Assembly: GCF_003024675.1 (NCBI RefSeq) | Contig: NZ_PYLP01000013.1 | Span: 1-63,114 of the forward strand | Source of the DNA: Faecalibacillus faecis | GTDB taxonomy: Bacteria; Bacillota_I; Bacilli_A; Erysipelotrichales; Coprobacillaceae | Length of the DNA stretch: 63,114 bases | Direction: 5' to 3' | Shown here: in pieces, positions 33,777 to 42,873 of the stretch | Position numbering within the stretch: position 1 is the stretch's first letter | Layout: each line of letters begins with the position of its first letter | Notes under the pieces: model-generated | Told to the model about the DNA's origin: nothing | Seen by the model: only the letters and a program-made list of their open reading frames with translations | Database searches by the model: none | Program-made: the position numbers and the translations under genes

Positions 33777-35114
33777 ATGAAATTATTTAATACACTAACA
33801 AATAAAAAAGAAGAGTTTAAACCTTTAAAAGAAGGTGAAGTAAGTATTTATGTATGTGGACCAACAGTATATAACTATGTTCATATTGGAAATACAAGAC
33901 CAATGATTGTTTTTGATGTTTTAAGAAGAACGTTTGAATATCAAGGAAATAAAGTAACATTTGTTTCTAACTTTACTGATGTTGATGATAAAATCATTAA
34001 AGCCGCAAAACAAGAAGGAATCAGTGAAAAAGAATTAACAGATAAATATATCAAAGCTTATGAAGATGTAAGAAGAGATTTGAACTTAGAATTTCCTACT
34101 TATGCACCACGTGTTACAGAAACAATGGATCAAATTATTGCATTTATTGAAAAACTTGTAGAAAAAGGATATGCCTATGAAGTTGAGGGAGATGTTTATT
34201 TTAGGGTTTCTAAAGTAAAAGAATACGGTGAACTTTCAGGAATTAAAATTGAAGATCTTGTAGCTGGGGCAAGTGAACGTGTAGAAGATAAGGGTGTTAA
34301 AGAAGAATCTACAGATTTCGCCTTATGGAAAAAGACTGATGAAGGTATTCAATTTGATAGTCCTTGGTCAAAAGGTAGACCAGGATGGCATACAGAATGT
34401 GTTGTTATGATCAATGATATTTTTGAAAATGGTAGGATTGATATTCATGGTGGAGGACAAGATTTAAAATTTCCACATCATGAAAATGAAATTGCACAAT
34501 CAAGAGCGCTTAACGGTCATCCAATTGCGGATACATGGATGCATAATCAAATGATTAATATTAATAATGAAAAGATGTCTAAATCTTTAGGTAATGTTAT
34601 TTGGGCTAAAGATTTAATTAAAGAACTTGGTTGTAATGTGTATAAATGGTTTATGTTATCAAGTCATTATCGTAATCCTTTAAATATGACGAATGAAATT
34701 ATTGAAGGAGTTAAAAAAGAAGTCGCTAAGGTAGAAAATGTTTTAAAACAAACTTCTCTTTATTTACAAATTAATCATCTAAAAGAAAGTGATTATAATA
34801 AGGAAACAGTAGATCGTATGGTGAACGCTTTATCTGATGATTTAAACACTTCTTTAGCATTAACTGAAATCTTAAATCAAGTTAAAGTATTAAATCAAGT
34901 AATGCGTGTTAAAGAAAAAGATGCAACTGTTATTTCAAAAGAATATCAAACTTTATTAAAAATGTGTGATGTGATTGGTTTTGTTTTCAAACCAAAACAA
35001 TTAGATGATGAAGAATTAGCTACTTATAAAAAATGGTTAGATGCAAAAGTTGAAAAAGACTTTGGAAAAGCAGATCAATATCGTGATATTTTAATTAAGA
35101 AAGGAATTATTTAA
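33777..35114 (+). CDS. cysS: cysteinyl-tRNA synthetase
   Basis: 445-residue class I synthetase. The HIGH-type motif is VHIGNTRP, KMSKS is KMSKSLGN, and the zinc ligands include Cys28 in YVCGPTVYN, Cys in HTECVVM and His in FPHHENEIAQS. It charges tRNA-Cys. Its leader is a Cys T-box. It overlaps mrnC by one base (TAATG) at the head of the cysS-mrnC-rlmB-sigH set. Confidence 0.97.
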   Translation: MKLFNTLTNKKEEFKPLKEGEVSIYVCGPTVYNYVHIGNTRPMIVFDVLRRTFEYQGNKVTFVSNFTDVDDKIIKAAKQEGISEKELTDKYIKAYEDVRRDLNLEFPTYAPRVTETMDQIIAFIEKLVEKGYAYEVEGDVYFRVSKVKEYGELSGIKIEDLVAGASERVEDKGVKEESTDFALWKKTDEGIQFDSPWSKGRPGWHTECVVMINDIFENGRIDIHGGGQDLKFPHHENEIAQSRALNGHPIADTWMHNQMININNEKMSKSLGNVIWAKDLIKELGCNVYKWFMLSSHYRNPLNMTNEIIEGVKKEVAKVENVLKQTSLYLQINHLKESDYNKETVDRMVNALSDDLNTSLALTEILNQVKVLNQVMRVKEKDATVISKEYQTLLKMCDVIGFVFKPKQLDDEELATYKKWLDAKVEKDFGKADQYRDILIKKGII

Positions 35115-35503
35115 TGAATCCAGACTTTATAAATCCGCTTGTTCTTGCTTATTTAGGTGATAGTGTTTTAGAACTTTTGGTAAGAGAGTATCTTATTAAC
35201 AATGATCTACAAAAAGTAAATGAGCTCTATCAAAAAGCAACACACTATGTAAGTAGTAAAGCTCATGAAGATTTTATCTTGTATATTTTAGAACAAAACT
35301 TTCTAACAGAAAAAGAAGTTGGTATTTTTAAAAGGGGAAGAAATACAAAAACCAATAAAAGAGATTCGAAAGAACATCGTTATTCAACAGGATTTGAATG
35401 TCTAATTGGTTATTTATATTTAAATAATCAACAAGAGAGAATCTACGAAATCTTTGATGAGTTTAAAAAACGTGTGAATGAACTCGAAAATGAAGAAATT
35501 TGA
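35114..35503 (+). CDS. mrnC: Mini-ribonuclease III
   Basis: 129 residues: an RNase III catalytic domain without a dsRNA-binding domain. LAYLGDSVLELLVREYL contains the metal-binding acidic residues and FECLIGYLYL the second set. Mini-III matures 23S rRNA ends. Position between cysS and rlmB is conserved in Firmicutes. Confidence 0.93.
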   Translation: MNPDFINPLVLAYLGDSVLELLVREYLINNDLQKVNELYQKATHYVSSKAHEDFILYILEQNFLTEKEVGIFKRGRNTKTNKRDSKEHRYSTGFECLIGYLYLNNQQERIYEIFDEFKKRVNELENEEI

Positions 35504-35534
35504 CACAAATTTGAGACAAAAAATGGAGAAAAAT

Positions 35535-36257
35535 ATGAAACAATATATATATGGAAAAAATCCTATCATGGAAGCATTAAAGGGTGCGAGTGTTTATAAG
35601 ATTTATATGTTGAATGGGCATAAAGATCAAAAGATTTTTGACTTATGTAAACGAAATCAAATTCCTTTAGAGTTTGTGGATAAAAAAGAATTTGATAAAA
35701 AAGTTGGAAAAGTTGTTCATCAAGGGGTAATGGCTTATATTGAAAATTATCGTTATTACTCAATAGATGAAATCTTAAATTCTATTCAACCAGAGAAACA
35801 ACCATTATTATTAATGCTTGATGGTTTAGAAGATCCACACAATTTAGGTGCAATATTAAGAACATGTGATGCTATTGGTGTTGATGGTGTCATTATTGGA
35901 AAAAATCGAAGCGTAGGTTTAAATGCAACGGTTGCTAAAGTATCTACAGGGGCGATTCATCATGTCAAAGTGGCACAAGTCACAAATCTTACAAGGACTT
36001 TAGAAGATTTAAAGAAAAAGTCATTCTGGATCGTAGGTTGTGAACTTGAAAACAGCCAAGATTATCGTAGTGTGGATTACAATATGCCAACTGTTTTAGT
36101 CATTGGTTCGGAAGGTTTTGGTATGTCACGTCTTGTTAAGAAAAGTTGTGATATCAATGTTGTTTTACCAATGGAAGGACATGTTAATTCCTTGAATGCT
36201 TCAGTGGCAGCATCTGTTCTTCTCTATCAAGTATATAATTCAAGACACCCTTTATAA
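35535..36257 (+). CDS. rlmB: 23S rRNA 2-O-ribose methyltransferase RlmB/TrmH family
   Basis: 240 residues from ATG 35535 (GGAG site; 35523 is an alternative). An L30e-like substrate domain (about 1-75) precedes the SPOUT knot with its three motifs: LDGLEDPHNLGAILRTCDA, VIGSEGFGMS and LPMEGHVNSLNASVAASVLL. It methylates a G in 23S rRNA. Its start region overlaps the end of mrnC closely. Confidence 0.92.
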   Translation: MKQYIYGKNPIMEALKGASVYKIYMLNGHKDQKIFDLCKRNQIPLEFVDKKEFDKKVGKVVHQGVMAYIENYRYYSIDEILNSIQPEKQPLLLMLDGLEDPHNLGAILRTCDAIGVDGVIIGKNRSVGLNATVAKVSTGAIHHVKVAQVTNLTRTLEDLKKKSFWIVGCELENSQDYRSVDYNMPTVLVIGSEGFGMSRLVKKSCDINVVLPMEGHVNSLNASVAASVLLYQVYNSRHPL

Positions 36258-36275
36258 AAAGAAAGGGGATAAACT

Positions 36276-36866
36276 ATGATAGCGTACAATGAACAAGAAT
36301 TAATTTATTTATATCATTTGGGTTCAATGAGGGCCTATGAAATATTATTAAGTGAATATCGAAAATTTATTTATGCTTATGCAAATCGCTATGATAGTGG
36401 TATTGAATATTCAGAAGATTCGCTTCAAGAAATGATGATTTCACTTTCTCACGCTTTTGAAGCTTATCGCATTGACAAAAATACTTCTATGCGTACTTAC
36501 TTTTTCTATGTAATTAAATCCTCATTAAGTACAAAAAAAAGAATGGTTTATCGGAAAATTCGTTATCTTGATGATAAAAAGAAAATTTCTTTAGATCAAA
36601 ATATCTATGGAACAAGTATAAAAGTAGAAAACGTCATTGCAGATACCAAAAAAACGTATCGACCAGAATGTCAATTAGAGATTCAAAATCGAGAGCAAAT
36701 ATCTTTAGATGTTTTAGAAAAGAAAGCTTCGCCTTTAGAAAAAGAGGTTGTTTATTATTTACAACTAGGCTATAAGTTTAAAGAAATAGCAGAAATACTT
36801 GGTGTCGATATTAAATGTATTTATAATGCGCATTATCGCTTGCGAAAAAAAGTACGTTGTAAATAA
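36276..36866 (+). CDS. sigH: RNA polymerase sigma factor, SigH-like
   Basis: 196 residues of the sigma-70 group: region 2 (about 20-90) with DSLQEMMISLSHAFEAY, and region 4 (about 150-195) with KEIAEILGVDIKCIYNAHYRLRKKV. Sequence identity to Bacillus SigH looks low, but the order rlmB-sigH-rpmG-secE-nusG is that of SigH, which drives early sporulation and competence genes. The usual yacP/rae1 gene between rlmB and sigH is missing. SigH versus another alternative sigma is judged mainly from position. Confidence 0.8.
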   Translation: MIAYNEQELIYLYHLGSMRAYEILLSEYRKFIYAYANRYDSGIEYSEDSLQEMMISLSHAFEAYRIDKNTSMRTYFFYVIKSSLSTKKRMVYRKIRYLDDKKKISLDQNIYGTSIKVENVIADTKKTYRPECQLEIQNREQISLDVLEKKASPLEKEVVYYLQLGYKFKEIAEILGVDIKCIYNAHYRLRKKVRCK

Positions 36867-36868
36867 GA

Positions 36869-36897
36869 TTGACTATGAATTTCTTTTATGCTAAATT
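36869..36897 (+). promoter_or_regulatory. promoter of rpmG-secE-nusG
   Basis: TTGACT (36869-36874), 17-bp spacer, TAAATT (36892-36897), directly after sigH. Confidence 0.6.
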
Positions 36898-36924
36898 ATA
36901 GTAGCATAGAAATGAGTTGATATT

Positions 36925-37074
36925 ATGAAGGAAAAAGTCATTTTAGTGTGTAGTGAATGTTTATCAAGAAACTATACAATGACAAAAAATAAAAGATTAA
37001 ATGTAAACAGATTAGAATTAAATAAATATTGTAAACGATGTGGTAAACATACTTTACATAAAGAAACGAAATAA
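36925..37074 (+). CDS. rpmG: 50S ribosomal protein L33
   Basis: 49 residues. Zinc ligands are CSEC (Cys9 and 12) and CKRC (Cys36 and 39), so this is the zinc-binding form; [10 protein letters not shown] and [18 protein letters not shown] are family text. It sits before secE as in most bacteria and ends in the AAGGAGG ribosome site of secE. Confidence 0.93.
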   Translation: MKEKVILVCSECLSRNYTMTKNKRLNVNRLELNKYCKRCGKHTLHKETK

Positions 37075-37086
37075 GGAGGTTGACTC

Positions 37087-37326
37087 GTGTTTGGTAAAAA
37101 AGCTGAGACAGAAGTAGTTGAAGAAGTAGAACATGAATTACGTTTTAAAGAATGGTTTAATTTAAAAGGTATTCGTGAAGAAATTAAAAAAGTTCATTGG
37201 TTAACAAAAAAAGAATTATTTAATAATTCAGTAGTTGTATTAGTATTTACTTTTGTAATGGGATTATTCTTCTTCGGGGGAGATGCCGTTATTGCATTTA
37301 TTTTAAAAGCATTGGGGATGGATTAG
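37087..37326 (+). CDS. secE: preprotein translocase subunit SecE
   Basis: 79 residues with a GTG start seven bases after AAGGAGG. The conserved amphipathic stretch EIKKVHWLTKKELFNNS is followed by one membrane helix (about 50-75). It clamps the SecY channel. nusG starts 3 bp later. Confidence 0.92.
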   Translation: MFGKKAETEVVEEVEHELRFKEWFNLKGIREEIKKVHWLTKKELFNNSVVVLVFTFVMGLFFFGGDAVIAFILKALGMD

Positions 37327-37329
37327 ATT

Positions 37330-37884
37330 ATGGCAGGAATGAATGATGAAGGTAGACAATGGTATGTCGTTTGTACATACAATGGTCATGAAAATAAAGT
37401 AAAAGAAAACTTAGAAAAACGTATTGAATCAATGGGATTACAAGATTGTTTATATAATATTATTATCCCAGAACATGTTGAAACAATTATTAAAGATGGT
37501 AAAAAAATTAATAAAGTAACAAATATGTTCCCAGGATATGTTCTTGTAGAAATGGTTATGACTGATGAAGCGTGGTACGTTGTACGTAATACATCAGGAG
37601 TATCTGGATTTATTGGTTCTTCAGGTGGTGGAGCAAAACCTTTCCCGCTTCAAAAACATGAATTAGATCCTATTTTAAAGAAAATGGGTATTTCTACATC
37701 AGCTGTTGAAATTGATTATGCTGTTGGTGATGAAGTTAATGTTATTTCAGGACCTTTTGCTGGTAAAAGTGGAACAGTTGAATCAATTGATTTTGAAAAA
37801 GAAAATGCAAAAGTTCTTATTGATTTTTTAGGTAATCAAACACCTATGGAAATTGAATTAGTTGCATTAGAAAAAGCATTCTAG
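37330..37884 (+). CDS. nusG: transcription termination/antitermination factor NusG
   Basis: 184 residues: NGN domain with WYVVCTYNGHENKVKENLEKR and MFPGYVLVEMVMTDEAWYVV, then the KOW domain with VNVISGPFAGKSGTVESID. It binds RNA polymerase and couples it to ribosomes. It follows secE by 3 bp and ends at a terminator. Confidence 0.96.
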   Translation: MAGMNDEGRQWYVVCTYNGHENKVKENLEKRIESMGLQDCLYNIIIPEHVETIIKDGKKINKVTNMFPGYVLVEMVMTDEAWYVVRNTSGVSGFIGSSGGGAKPFPLQKHELDPILKKMGISTSAVEIDYAVGDEVNVISGPFAGKSGTVESIDFEKENAKVLIDFLGNQTPMEIELVALEKAF

Positions 37885-37912
37885 GACAAATGTTTTATAC
37901 ATTTGTCTTTTT
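37885..37912 (+). terminator. terminator after nusG
   Basis: GACAAATG (37885-37892) pairs with CATTTGTC (37900-37907), then TTTTTG. Confidence 0.85.
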
Positions 37913-37927
37913 GTTAGGAGGAAGAAA

Positions 37928-38719
37928 ATGACTAAATTATTTTTCTTTGATATTGATGGAACATTAATTGAATGTAATAAAGGTCTTTATGAAATATCAA
38001 AAACAAATAGACAATCGTTTGATGTCTTAAAAGAAAAAGGACATGATGTCTTTTTGGCAACGGGAAGATGTAAATGTTTTATAACAGATGGAGTTATGAA
38101 TTATCCGTTTAGTGGCTATGTCACATGTAATGGGGGTTATGTAGAATATAAAGGAAAAGCTCTTTATAAAGCAATTGTTCCAGCAAAAGCAATTGAAGAA
38201 ACTATTAAATTATCAAAAGAACATCATTTTAGTTTTTATTTTGAAAGCAATGATTTTATTTATGTTTTAGATCGAAATGAACCAAGACATGTTGAATTTG
38301 CGAAAAATTGGGGAATGAAAGATGAAACAATCATTGATGATTTTGATCCACAAGAAATAGAAGCTTATATTGGTATGATTGTTATCAATTCTAAAGAGGA
38401 TATTCCGGTTTTAGTAGAAACGTTATCACCTTATTTTGATATCCAAAGACATCAAACAGGTTATTCTTTTGATTTGACTTTAAAAGGTGTTTCAAAAGCG
38501 GTAGGAATTAAAAAACTTGTAGAAGCTTTAAATAAAGATATGCAAGATACAATTGCTTTTGGTGATGGAAGAAATGACTTAGAAATGTTAGAAGAGGTAA
38601 ATACCGGTGTTGCTATGGGAAATGCAGTTCCAGAAGCAAAAGCAGTAGCAAATGAAGTATGCCAAGATGTTATCAATGATGGAATTACACTATGGTTGAA
38701 GGAACACGACTTTATTTAA
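37928..38719 (+). CDS. HAD-superfamily Cof-type phosphatase
   Basis: 263 residues. Motif I FFDIDGTLIE, motif II Thr in LATGRCK, motif III Lys in KGVSKAVGIKKL, motif IV FGDGRNDLEMLE. It is a second Cof-type phosphatase, distinct from the one at 24.9 kb. Substrate unknown. Strong GGAGGAAG site and its own terminator. Confidence 0.88.
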   Translation: MTKLFFFDIDGTLIECNKGLYEISKTNRQSFDVLKEKGHDVFLATGRCKCFITDGVMNYPFSGYVTCNGGYVEYKGKALYKAIVPAKAIEETIKLSKEHHFSFYFESNDFIYVLDRNEPRHVEFAKNWGMKDETIIDDFDPQEIEAYIGMIVINSKEDIPVLVETLSPYFDIQRHQTGYSFDLTLKGVSKAVGIKKLVEALNKDMQDTIAFGDGRNDLEMLEEVNTGVAMGNAVPEAKAVANEVCQDVINDGITLWLKEHDFI

Positions 38720-38735
38720 AGTGTTCTTTTTTTTG
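38701..38735 (+). terminator. terminator after the HAD gene
   Basis: GAACAC (38702-38707) pairs with GTGTTC (38721-38726), with TTT/AAA extending the stem and TTTTTTTTT following. The stop codon lies in the loop. Confidence 0.75.
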
Positions 38736-38757
38736 TTATAATGGATGCGGTGATGAT

Positions 38758-39226
38758 ATGAAAGAAAAAATTTGTAATGAAAGACATTGTGGAAATGGCT
38801 GGTGTTGGAAAAACTATAGTTTCTTGTTATTTTAATGAAGACTATGTTAAAGATTTTGAAGAAATTGATAATGGTTTTGATATCTATGCAGCTCACTCTT
38901 TCTTGGATGAAAAAGGAAGAAGAATACTCATTGGTTGGATGTGACTTCCTGATGTCGATTATACGATTCCAACAGTAGAAAATACTATTTTTGAATTGCA
39001 CATTTCAAAAATCCAAGATCAATTTTCTTTAAAACTAAGAAGTGATTTTACTTTAGAAAACGAAAATAGTCTTTTAATGAAAGTAGGATATGGACGTAAA
39101 CAAAGACATTTAAAAGTTGATCATTTAGATTATATAGTGATTTTTAGTGAATGGAGTTCTTTAGAGTGTGATCAAGAAGTTGAACTTTATTATTTAGACT
39201 CTTTTAAAATAATGTGTGAAAAGTAG
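38758..39226 (+). pseudogene. fused relic of a LacI regulator and a GH32 sucrose hydrolase
   Basis: The first 19 codons of the readable frame (from ATG 38777) give MKDIVEMAGVGKTIVSCYFN, the LacI-type helix-turn-helix. The frame then passes into DIYAAHSFLDEKGRRILIGW, the late catalytic stretch of GH32 sucrose-6-phosphate hydrolases, hits an in-frame TGA (38942-38944) where GWMGLPD is normal, and continues through PDVDYTIPTVEN into the beta-sandwich tail (GYGRKQRHLKVDHLDYIVIF) up to 39226. Most of both genes is deleted. It is the remains of a sucrose or fructan operon and can make no working enzyme. Confidence 0.8.
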
Positions 39227-39249
39227 GCTTAACAAAAGTCTGCTTTTTA
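39222..39249 (+). terminator. terminator after the GH32 relic
   Basis: AGTAGGCTT (39222-39230) pairs with AAGTCTGCT (39236-39244) through two G-T wobbles, then TTTTTA. Confidence 0.7.
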
Positions 39250-39312
39250 TATAACAAATTTTTGGTGTATTCTTAACAATAAAAGAGTAAAATGTTTTTA
39301 GGAGGTGAGACT

Positions 39313-40008
39313 ATGTTGTTGTTTGGACATAGGGGCTATAGTGATCAATATCCTGAAAATACAATGTTGGCTTTTGAAAAGGCTATCGAAAATGGTTTTG
39401 ATGGAATTGAAACAGATGTTCATAAAACAAAAGATGGCGTTCTTGTTTTATGTCATGATGAAAAAATAAATCGAACTAGTAATGGAAAAGGTTATATCAA
39501 AGATATGACTTATGATGAACTTTGTACTTATAATTTTGGAACAAAGGAAAATCCTCAAAGAATTCCTGCATTGAAAGATCTCTTGGAATTATGTAAAGGC
39601 AAAAAAATAAAAATTAATTTAGAAATTAAAACAAATAAGATCCAATATTCAGGAATAGAATTAGAAAGCTATCAAATGATTAAAGAGATGGGAATGTTAG
39701 ATCAAGTATTGTTTTCGAGTTTTTCTATTGAATCTCTTTATAAATTAAGAGCGATTGATTCATCTTTATATTTAGGATATCTTTTTGAAGATGATTATGA
39801 AAAGAATAAACAATTATGTTTAACACAAAAATTACATGTCCATGTACGAGAAGATTATTTAGATGAAGATGAAATTGCACTTTATTTAAAACATGGATTA
39901 GATATTAATACATGGGGTGTAACAAATCGTTTTCGTTATGGTTATTTTAAGGAAAAAGGTGTAAATATTGTCATAGCAAACAAAAATTTCAAGAAGCTAA
40001 AAATGTAA
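39313..40008 (+). CDS. glycerophosphodiester phosphodiesterase
   Basis: 231 residues from ATG 39313 (AGGAGGTGA site). The GDPD catalytic set is clear: GHRGYSDQYPENT, GIETDVHKTKDGVLVLCHDE, and later KINLEIKT. No signal peptide, so cytoplasmic. It releases glycerol 3-phosphate from glycerophosphodiesters. A -10 (TAAAAT, 39287-39292) lies just before. Confidence 0.92.
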   Translation: MLLFGHRGYSDQYPENTMLAFEKAIENGFDGIETDVHKTKDGVLVLCHDEKINRTSNGKGYIKDMTYDELCTYNFGTKENPQRIPALKDLLELCKGKKIKINLEIKTNKIQYSGIELESYQMIKEMGMLDQVLFSSFSIESLYKLRAIDSSLYLGYLFEDDYEKNKQLCLTQKLHVHVREDYLDEDEIALYLKHGLDINTWGVTNRFRYGYFKEKGVNIVIANKNFKKLKM

Positions 40009-40080
40009 TCGCTTACGTTGTTTTTTTTACCCATCAAACGTGCGATAATACTTGTTTTTTGCATGTTTTTCATGTAAGAT
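40003..40080 (+). promoter_or_regulatory. adhE promoter with weak cre-like site
   Basis: TTGTTT (40052-40057), 17-bp spacer, TAAGAT (40075-40080) form a good promoter. ATGTAATCGCTTACGTT at 40003-40019 matches the cre consensus with two mismatches and lies 30 bp upstream of the -35; it also spans the end of the GDPD gene. No Rex-type palindrome was found. Confidence 0.45.
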
Positions 40081-40127
40081 GTTGGTGTACAAATGAAAAA
40101 TTTCACAATAAATATGGAGGAAATAAA

Positions 40128-42773
40128 ATGGCAGAAAAAAAACCTGTACAACAAGCTGTCCCAACTGAAGCAGAAACTGATGCTCATGTTGATGACCTTG
40201 TAAACAAAGCTTTAAAAGCTTTAGAAGAATTTGAAGATTTTACACAAGAACAAGTAGACTACATCGTTGCTAAATGTTCTGTAGCTGGGTTAGACCATCA
40301 TGGTATTTTAGCTGAAGCTGCAGTTAACGAAACAGGACGTGGAGTATTTGAAGATAAAGCTGTTAAAAACTTATTTGCATGTGAATATGTTACTAATAAT
40401 TTACGTCATTTAAAAACAGTAGGAATCATCAATGAAGATCCATTAACTGGAATTACTGAAATTGCAGAACCAGTAGGTGTTGTTTGTGGTATCGTTCCAA
40501 CAACTAACCCAACTTCAACAGTAATTTTCAAATCATTAATCGCTTTAAAAACAAGAAACCCAATCATTTTCTCGTTCCACCCAAGCGCTCATGAAAGTTC
40601 AAAACAAGCTGCAATCGTTATTAGAGATGCTGCTATTGCTGCTGGTGCACCAGAAAACTGTATTCAATGGTTATCTATTAAATCTATGTATGCAACTAAT
40701 GCATTAATGAATCACCCAGGTGTTGCAACTATTTTAGCAACTGGTGGTAACGCAATGGTTAAAGCTGCATATTCATGTGGTAAACCTGCTTTAGGTGTAG
40801 GTGCTGGTAACGTACCTGCATATGTTGAAAAAACATGTGTATTACCAAGAGCTGTAAATGATATCGTATTATCAAAATCTTTCGACAATGGTATGATTTG
40901 TGCTTCTGAACAAGCTGCAATCGTAGACCAAGAAATCTACAGTGATTTCATGAAAGAAATTAAAAGATTCCATGTTTACTTTGTAAACAAAGAAGAAAAA
41001 GCTAAACTTGAAAAATTCATGTTTGGTGCAGAAGCTTATTCAGACAATGTTGCTCAAGCTAAATTAAATCCTAATGTTGTAGGTAAACCTGCTGAATGGA
41101 TTGCTGAACAAGCTGGATTTAAAGTTCCTGCTGAAACACAAATTATCTGTGCAGAATGTAAAGAAGTAGGACCAAATGAACCATTAACTAGAGAAAAATT
41201 ATCTCCAGTATTAGCTATCTTAAAAGCTAAAAGCACTGATGATGGTATCGCTAAAGCAGCTGCAATGGTTGAATTTAACGGTTTAGGTCACTCTGCTGCA
41301 ATTCATACAGAAGATCATGAAATTTCTAAAAAATTCGGACATGCATGTAAAGCAATCCGTATCATTGAAAACGCTCCATCAACATTCGGTGGTATTGGAT
41401 CAGTATATAATGCATTCATTCCATCGTTAACATTAGGTTGTGGTTCTTACGGACATAACTCAGTATCTAACAACGTAAGTGCTGTTAACTTAATCAATAT
41501 TAAGAGAATAGGGAGACGTAATAACAATATGCAATGGGTTAAACTTCCTCCAAAAGTATACTTTGAAAAGAATTCAATTAGATACTTAAGAGATATGAAA
41601 CATATGGAAAAAGCCATGATCGTTACTGATAGAAGTATGGTAAATCTTGGTTATGTTGAAAAAATCGAAGACGTTATTAGAAGAAGACGTAATCATGTAG
41701 ATATCGAATTATTCTTTGATGTTGAACCAGATCCAAGTATTGATACTGTAAGAGAAGGGGTAGAATTAATGAGAAAATTCGAACCTGATTGTATCATCGC
41801 TTTAGGTGGGGGATCATCAATGGATGCTGCTAAAGTTATGTGGTTAATGTATGAAAACCCAGAAGTTAACTTTGATGATATCAAACAAAAATTCATGGAT
41901 ATCAGAAAACGTGCTTTCAAATTCCCTGAATTAGGTAAAAAAGCAAAAATGATCTGTATCCCAACTACATCAGGAACTGGATCAGAAGTTACTCCTTTCG
42001 CAGTTATCACTGATAAGAAAGAAAACAAAAAATATCCATTAACTGACTATGCTTTAACTCCAACTATCGCTATCGTTGACCCTGAATTCGTAATGTCATT
42101 ACCAGGAGCAATCGCTGCTGATACAGGTATCGACGTATTAACTCATGCAGTTGAAGCTTATGTTTCAATCTTAGCATCTGACTTTACTGATGGATGGGCT
42201 AAACAAGCTGTTAAATTAGTATTTGAATACTTAGAAGAATCAGTTAAGAAAGGTACTCCAATTGCAAGAGAAAAAATGCATAACGCTGCAACTATCGCAG
42301 GTATGGCATTCGCTAATGCGTTCTTAGGAATGAACCACTCATTAGCTCATAAAATTGGTGGGGAATGGCATATTCCACATGGTAGAACAAATGGTATCTT
42401 ATTACCACACGTAATTAGATATAACGGAACTATTCCAACTAAATTAAATATCTGGCCAAAAATTGAAAACTATAAAGCTGATGTTAAATTCATGGAATTA
42501 GCTCAATTAATTGGATTAAATCCTAAGACTCCAGCTGAAGGTGTTGAAATGTTCGCTGATGCTTGTGAAGAATTATGTCACAAAGTAGGTGTTGTATCTA
42601 ACGTAGAATCTCAAGGTATCTCAAGAGAAGCTTGGGAAGAATCAGTTCATAGAATTGCTATGAATGCTTACGAAGATCAATGTACACCAGCTAACCCTAG
42701 AATGCCTATGGTTAAAGATATGGAAGATATCTTACGTAAAATTTACGATTACAAAAACAAATTTGATAAATAA
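40128..42773 (+). CDS. adhE: bifunctional acetaldehyde/alcohol dehydrogenase AdhE
   Basis: 881 residues from ATG 40128 (TGGAGGAA site). N-terminal CoA-acylating aldehyde dehydrogenase (about 15-440) with the catalytic Cys in DNGMICASEQ, a linker, then iron-type alcohol dehydrogenase (about 460-870) with GGGSSMDAAK, the metal-binding His in LTHAVEAY and FLGMNHSLAHK. It reduces acetyl-CoA to ethanol and re-oxidises NADH during fermentation. Codon use is more GC- and C-ending than neighbours, as expected for a highly expressed gene. Confidence 0.97.
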   Translation: MAEKKPVQQAVPTEAETDAHVDDLVNKALKALEEFEDFTQEQVDYIVAKCSVAGLDHHGILAEAAVNETGRGVFEDKAVKNLFACEYVTNNLRHLKTVGIINEDPLTGITEIAEPVGVVCGIVPTTNPTSTVIFKSLIALKTRNPIIFSFHPSAHESSKQAAIVIRDAAIAAGAPENCIQWLSIKSMYATNALMNHPGVATILATGGNAMVKAAYSCGKPALGVGAGNVPAYVEKTCVLPRAVNDIVLSKSFDNGMICASEQAAIVDQEIYSDFMKEIKRFHVYFVNKEEKAKLEKFMFGAEAYSDNVAQAKLNPNVVGKPAEWIAEQAGFKVPAETQIICAECKEVGPNEPLTREKLSPVLAILKAKSTDDGIAKAAAMVEFNGLGHSAAIHTEDHEISKKFGHACKAIRIIENAPSTFGGIGSVYNAFIPSLTLGCGSYGHNSVSNNVSAVNLINIKRIGRRNNNMQWVKLPPKVYFEKNSIRYLRDMKHMEKAMIVTDRSMVNLGYVEKIEDVIRRRRNHVDIELFFDVEPDPSIDTVREGVELMRKFEPDCIIALGGGSSMDAAKVMWLMYENPEVNFDDIKQKFMDIRKRAFKFPELGKKAKMICIPTTSGTGSEVTPFAVITDKKENKKYPLTDYALTPTIAIVDPEFVMSLPGAIAADTGIDVLTHAVEAYVSILASDFTDGWAKQAVKLVFEYLEESVKKGTPIAREKMHNAATIAGMAFANAFLGMNHSLAHKIGGEWHIPHGRTNGILLPHVIRYNGTIPTKLNIWPKIENYKADVKFMELAQLIGLNPKTPAEGVEMFADACEELCHKVGVVSNVESQGISREAWEESVHRIAMNAYEDQCTPANPRMPMVKDMEDILRKIYDYKNKFDK

Positions 42774-42777
42774 TGAT

Positions 42778-42803
42778 AAAGGTAGGCATGTCCTACCTTT
42801 TCT
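42778..42803 (+). terminator. terminator after adhE
   Basis: AAAGGTAGG (42778-42786) pairs with CCTACCTTT (42792-42800), then TCTTTT. Confidence 0.85.
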
Positions 42804-42873
42804 TTTATGTTAAGATAAAGTTCATAATTAATTCATATAGAATTGTTATATTAATCATGTCAGATGAAGACAA

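Noticed and set aside
41693-42028. Minus-strand open frames inside adhE, also at 41054-41236
   Set aside because: They follow the codon pattern of adhE on the opposite strand and have no start signal or family match.
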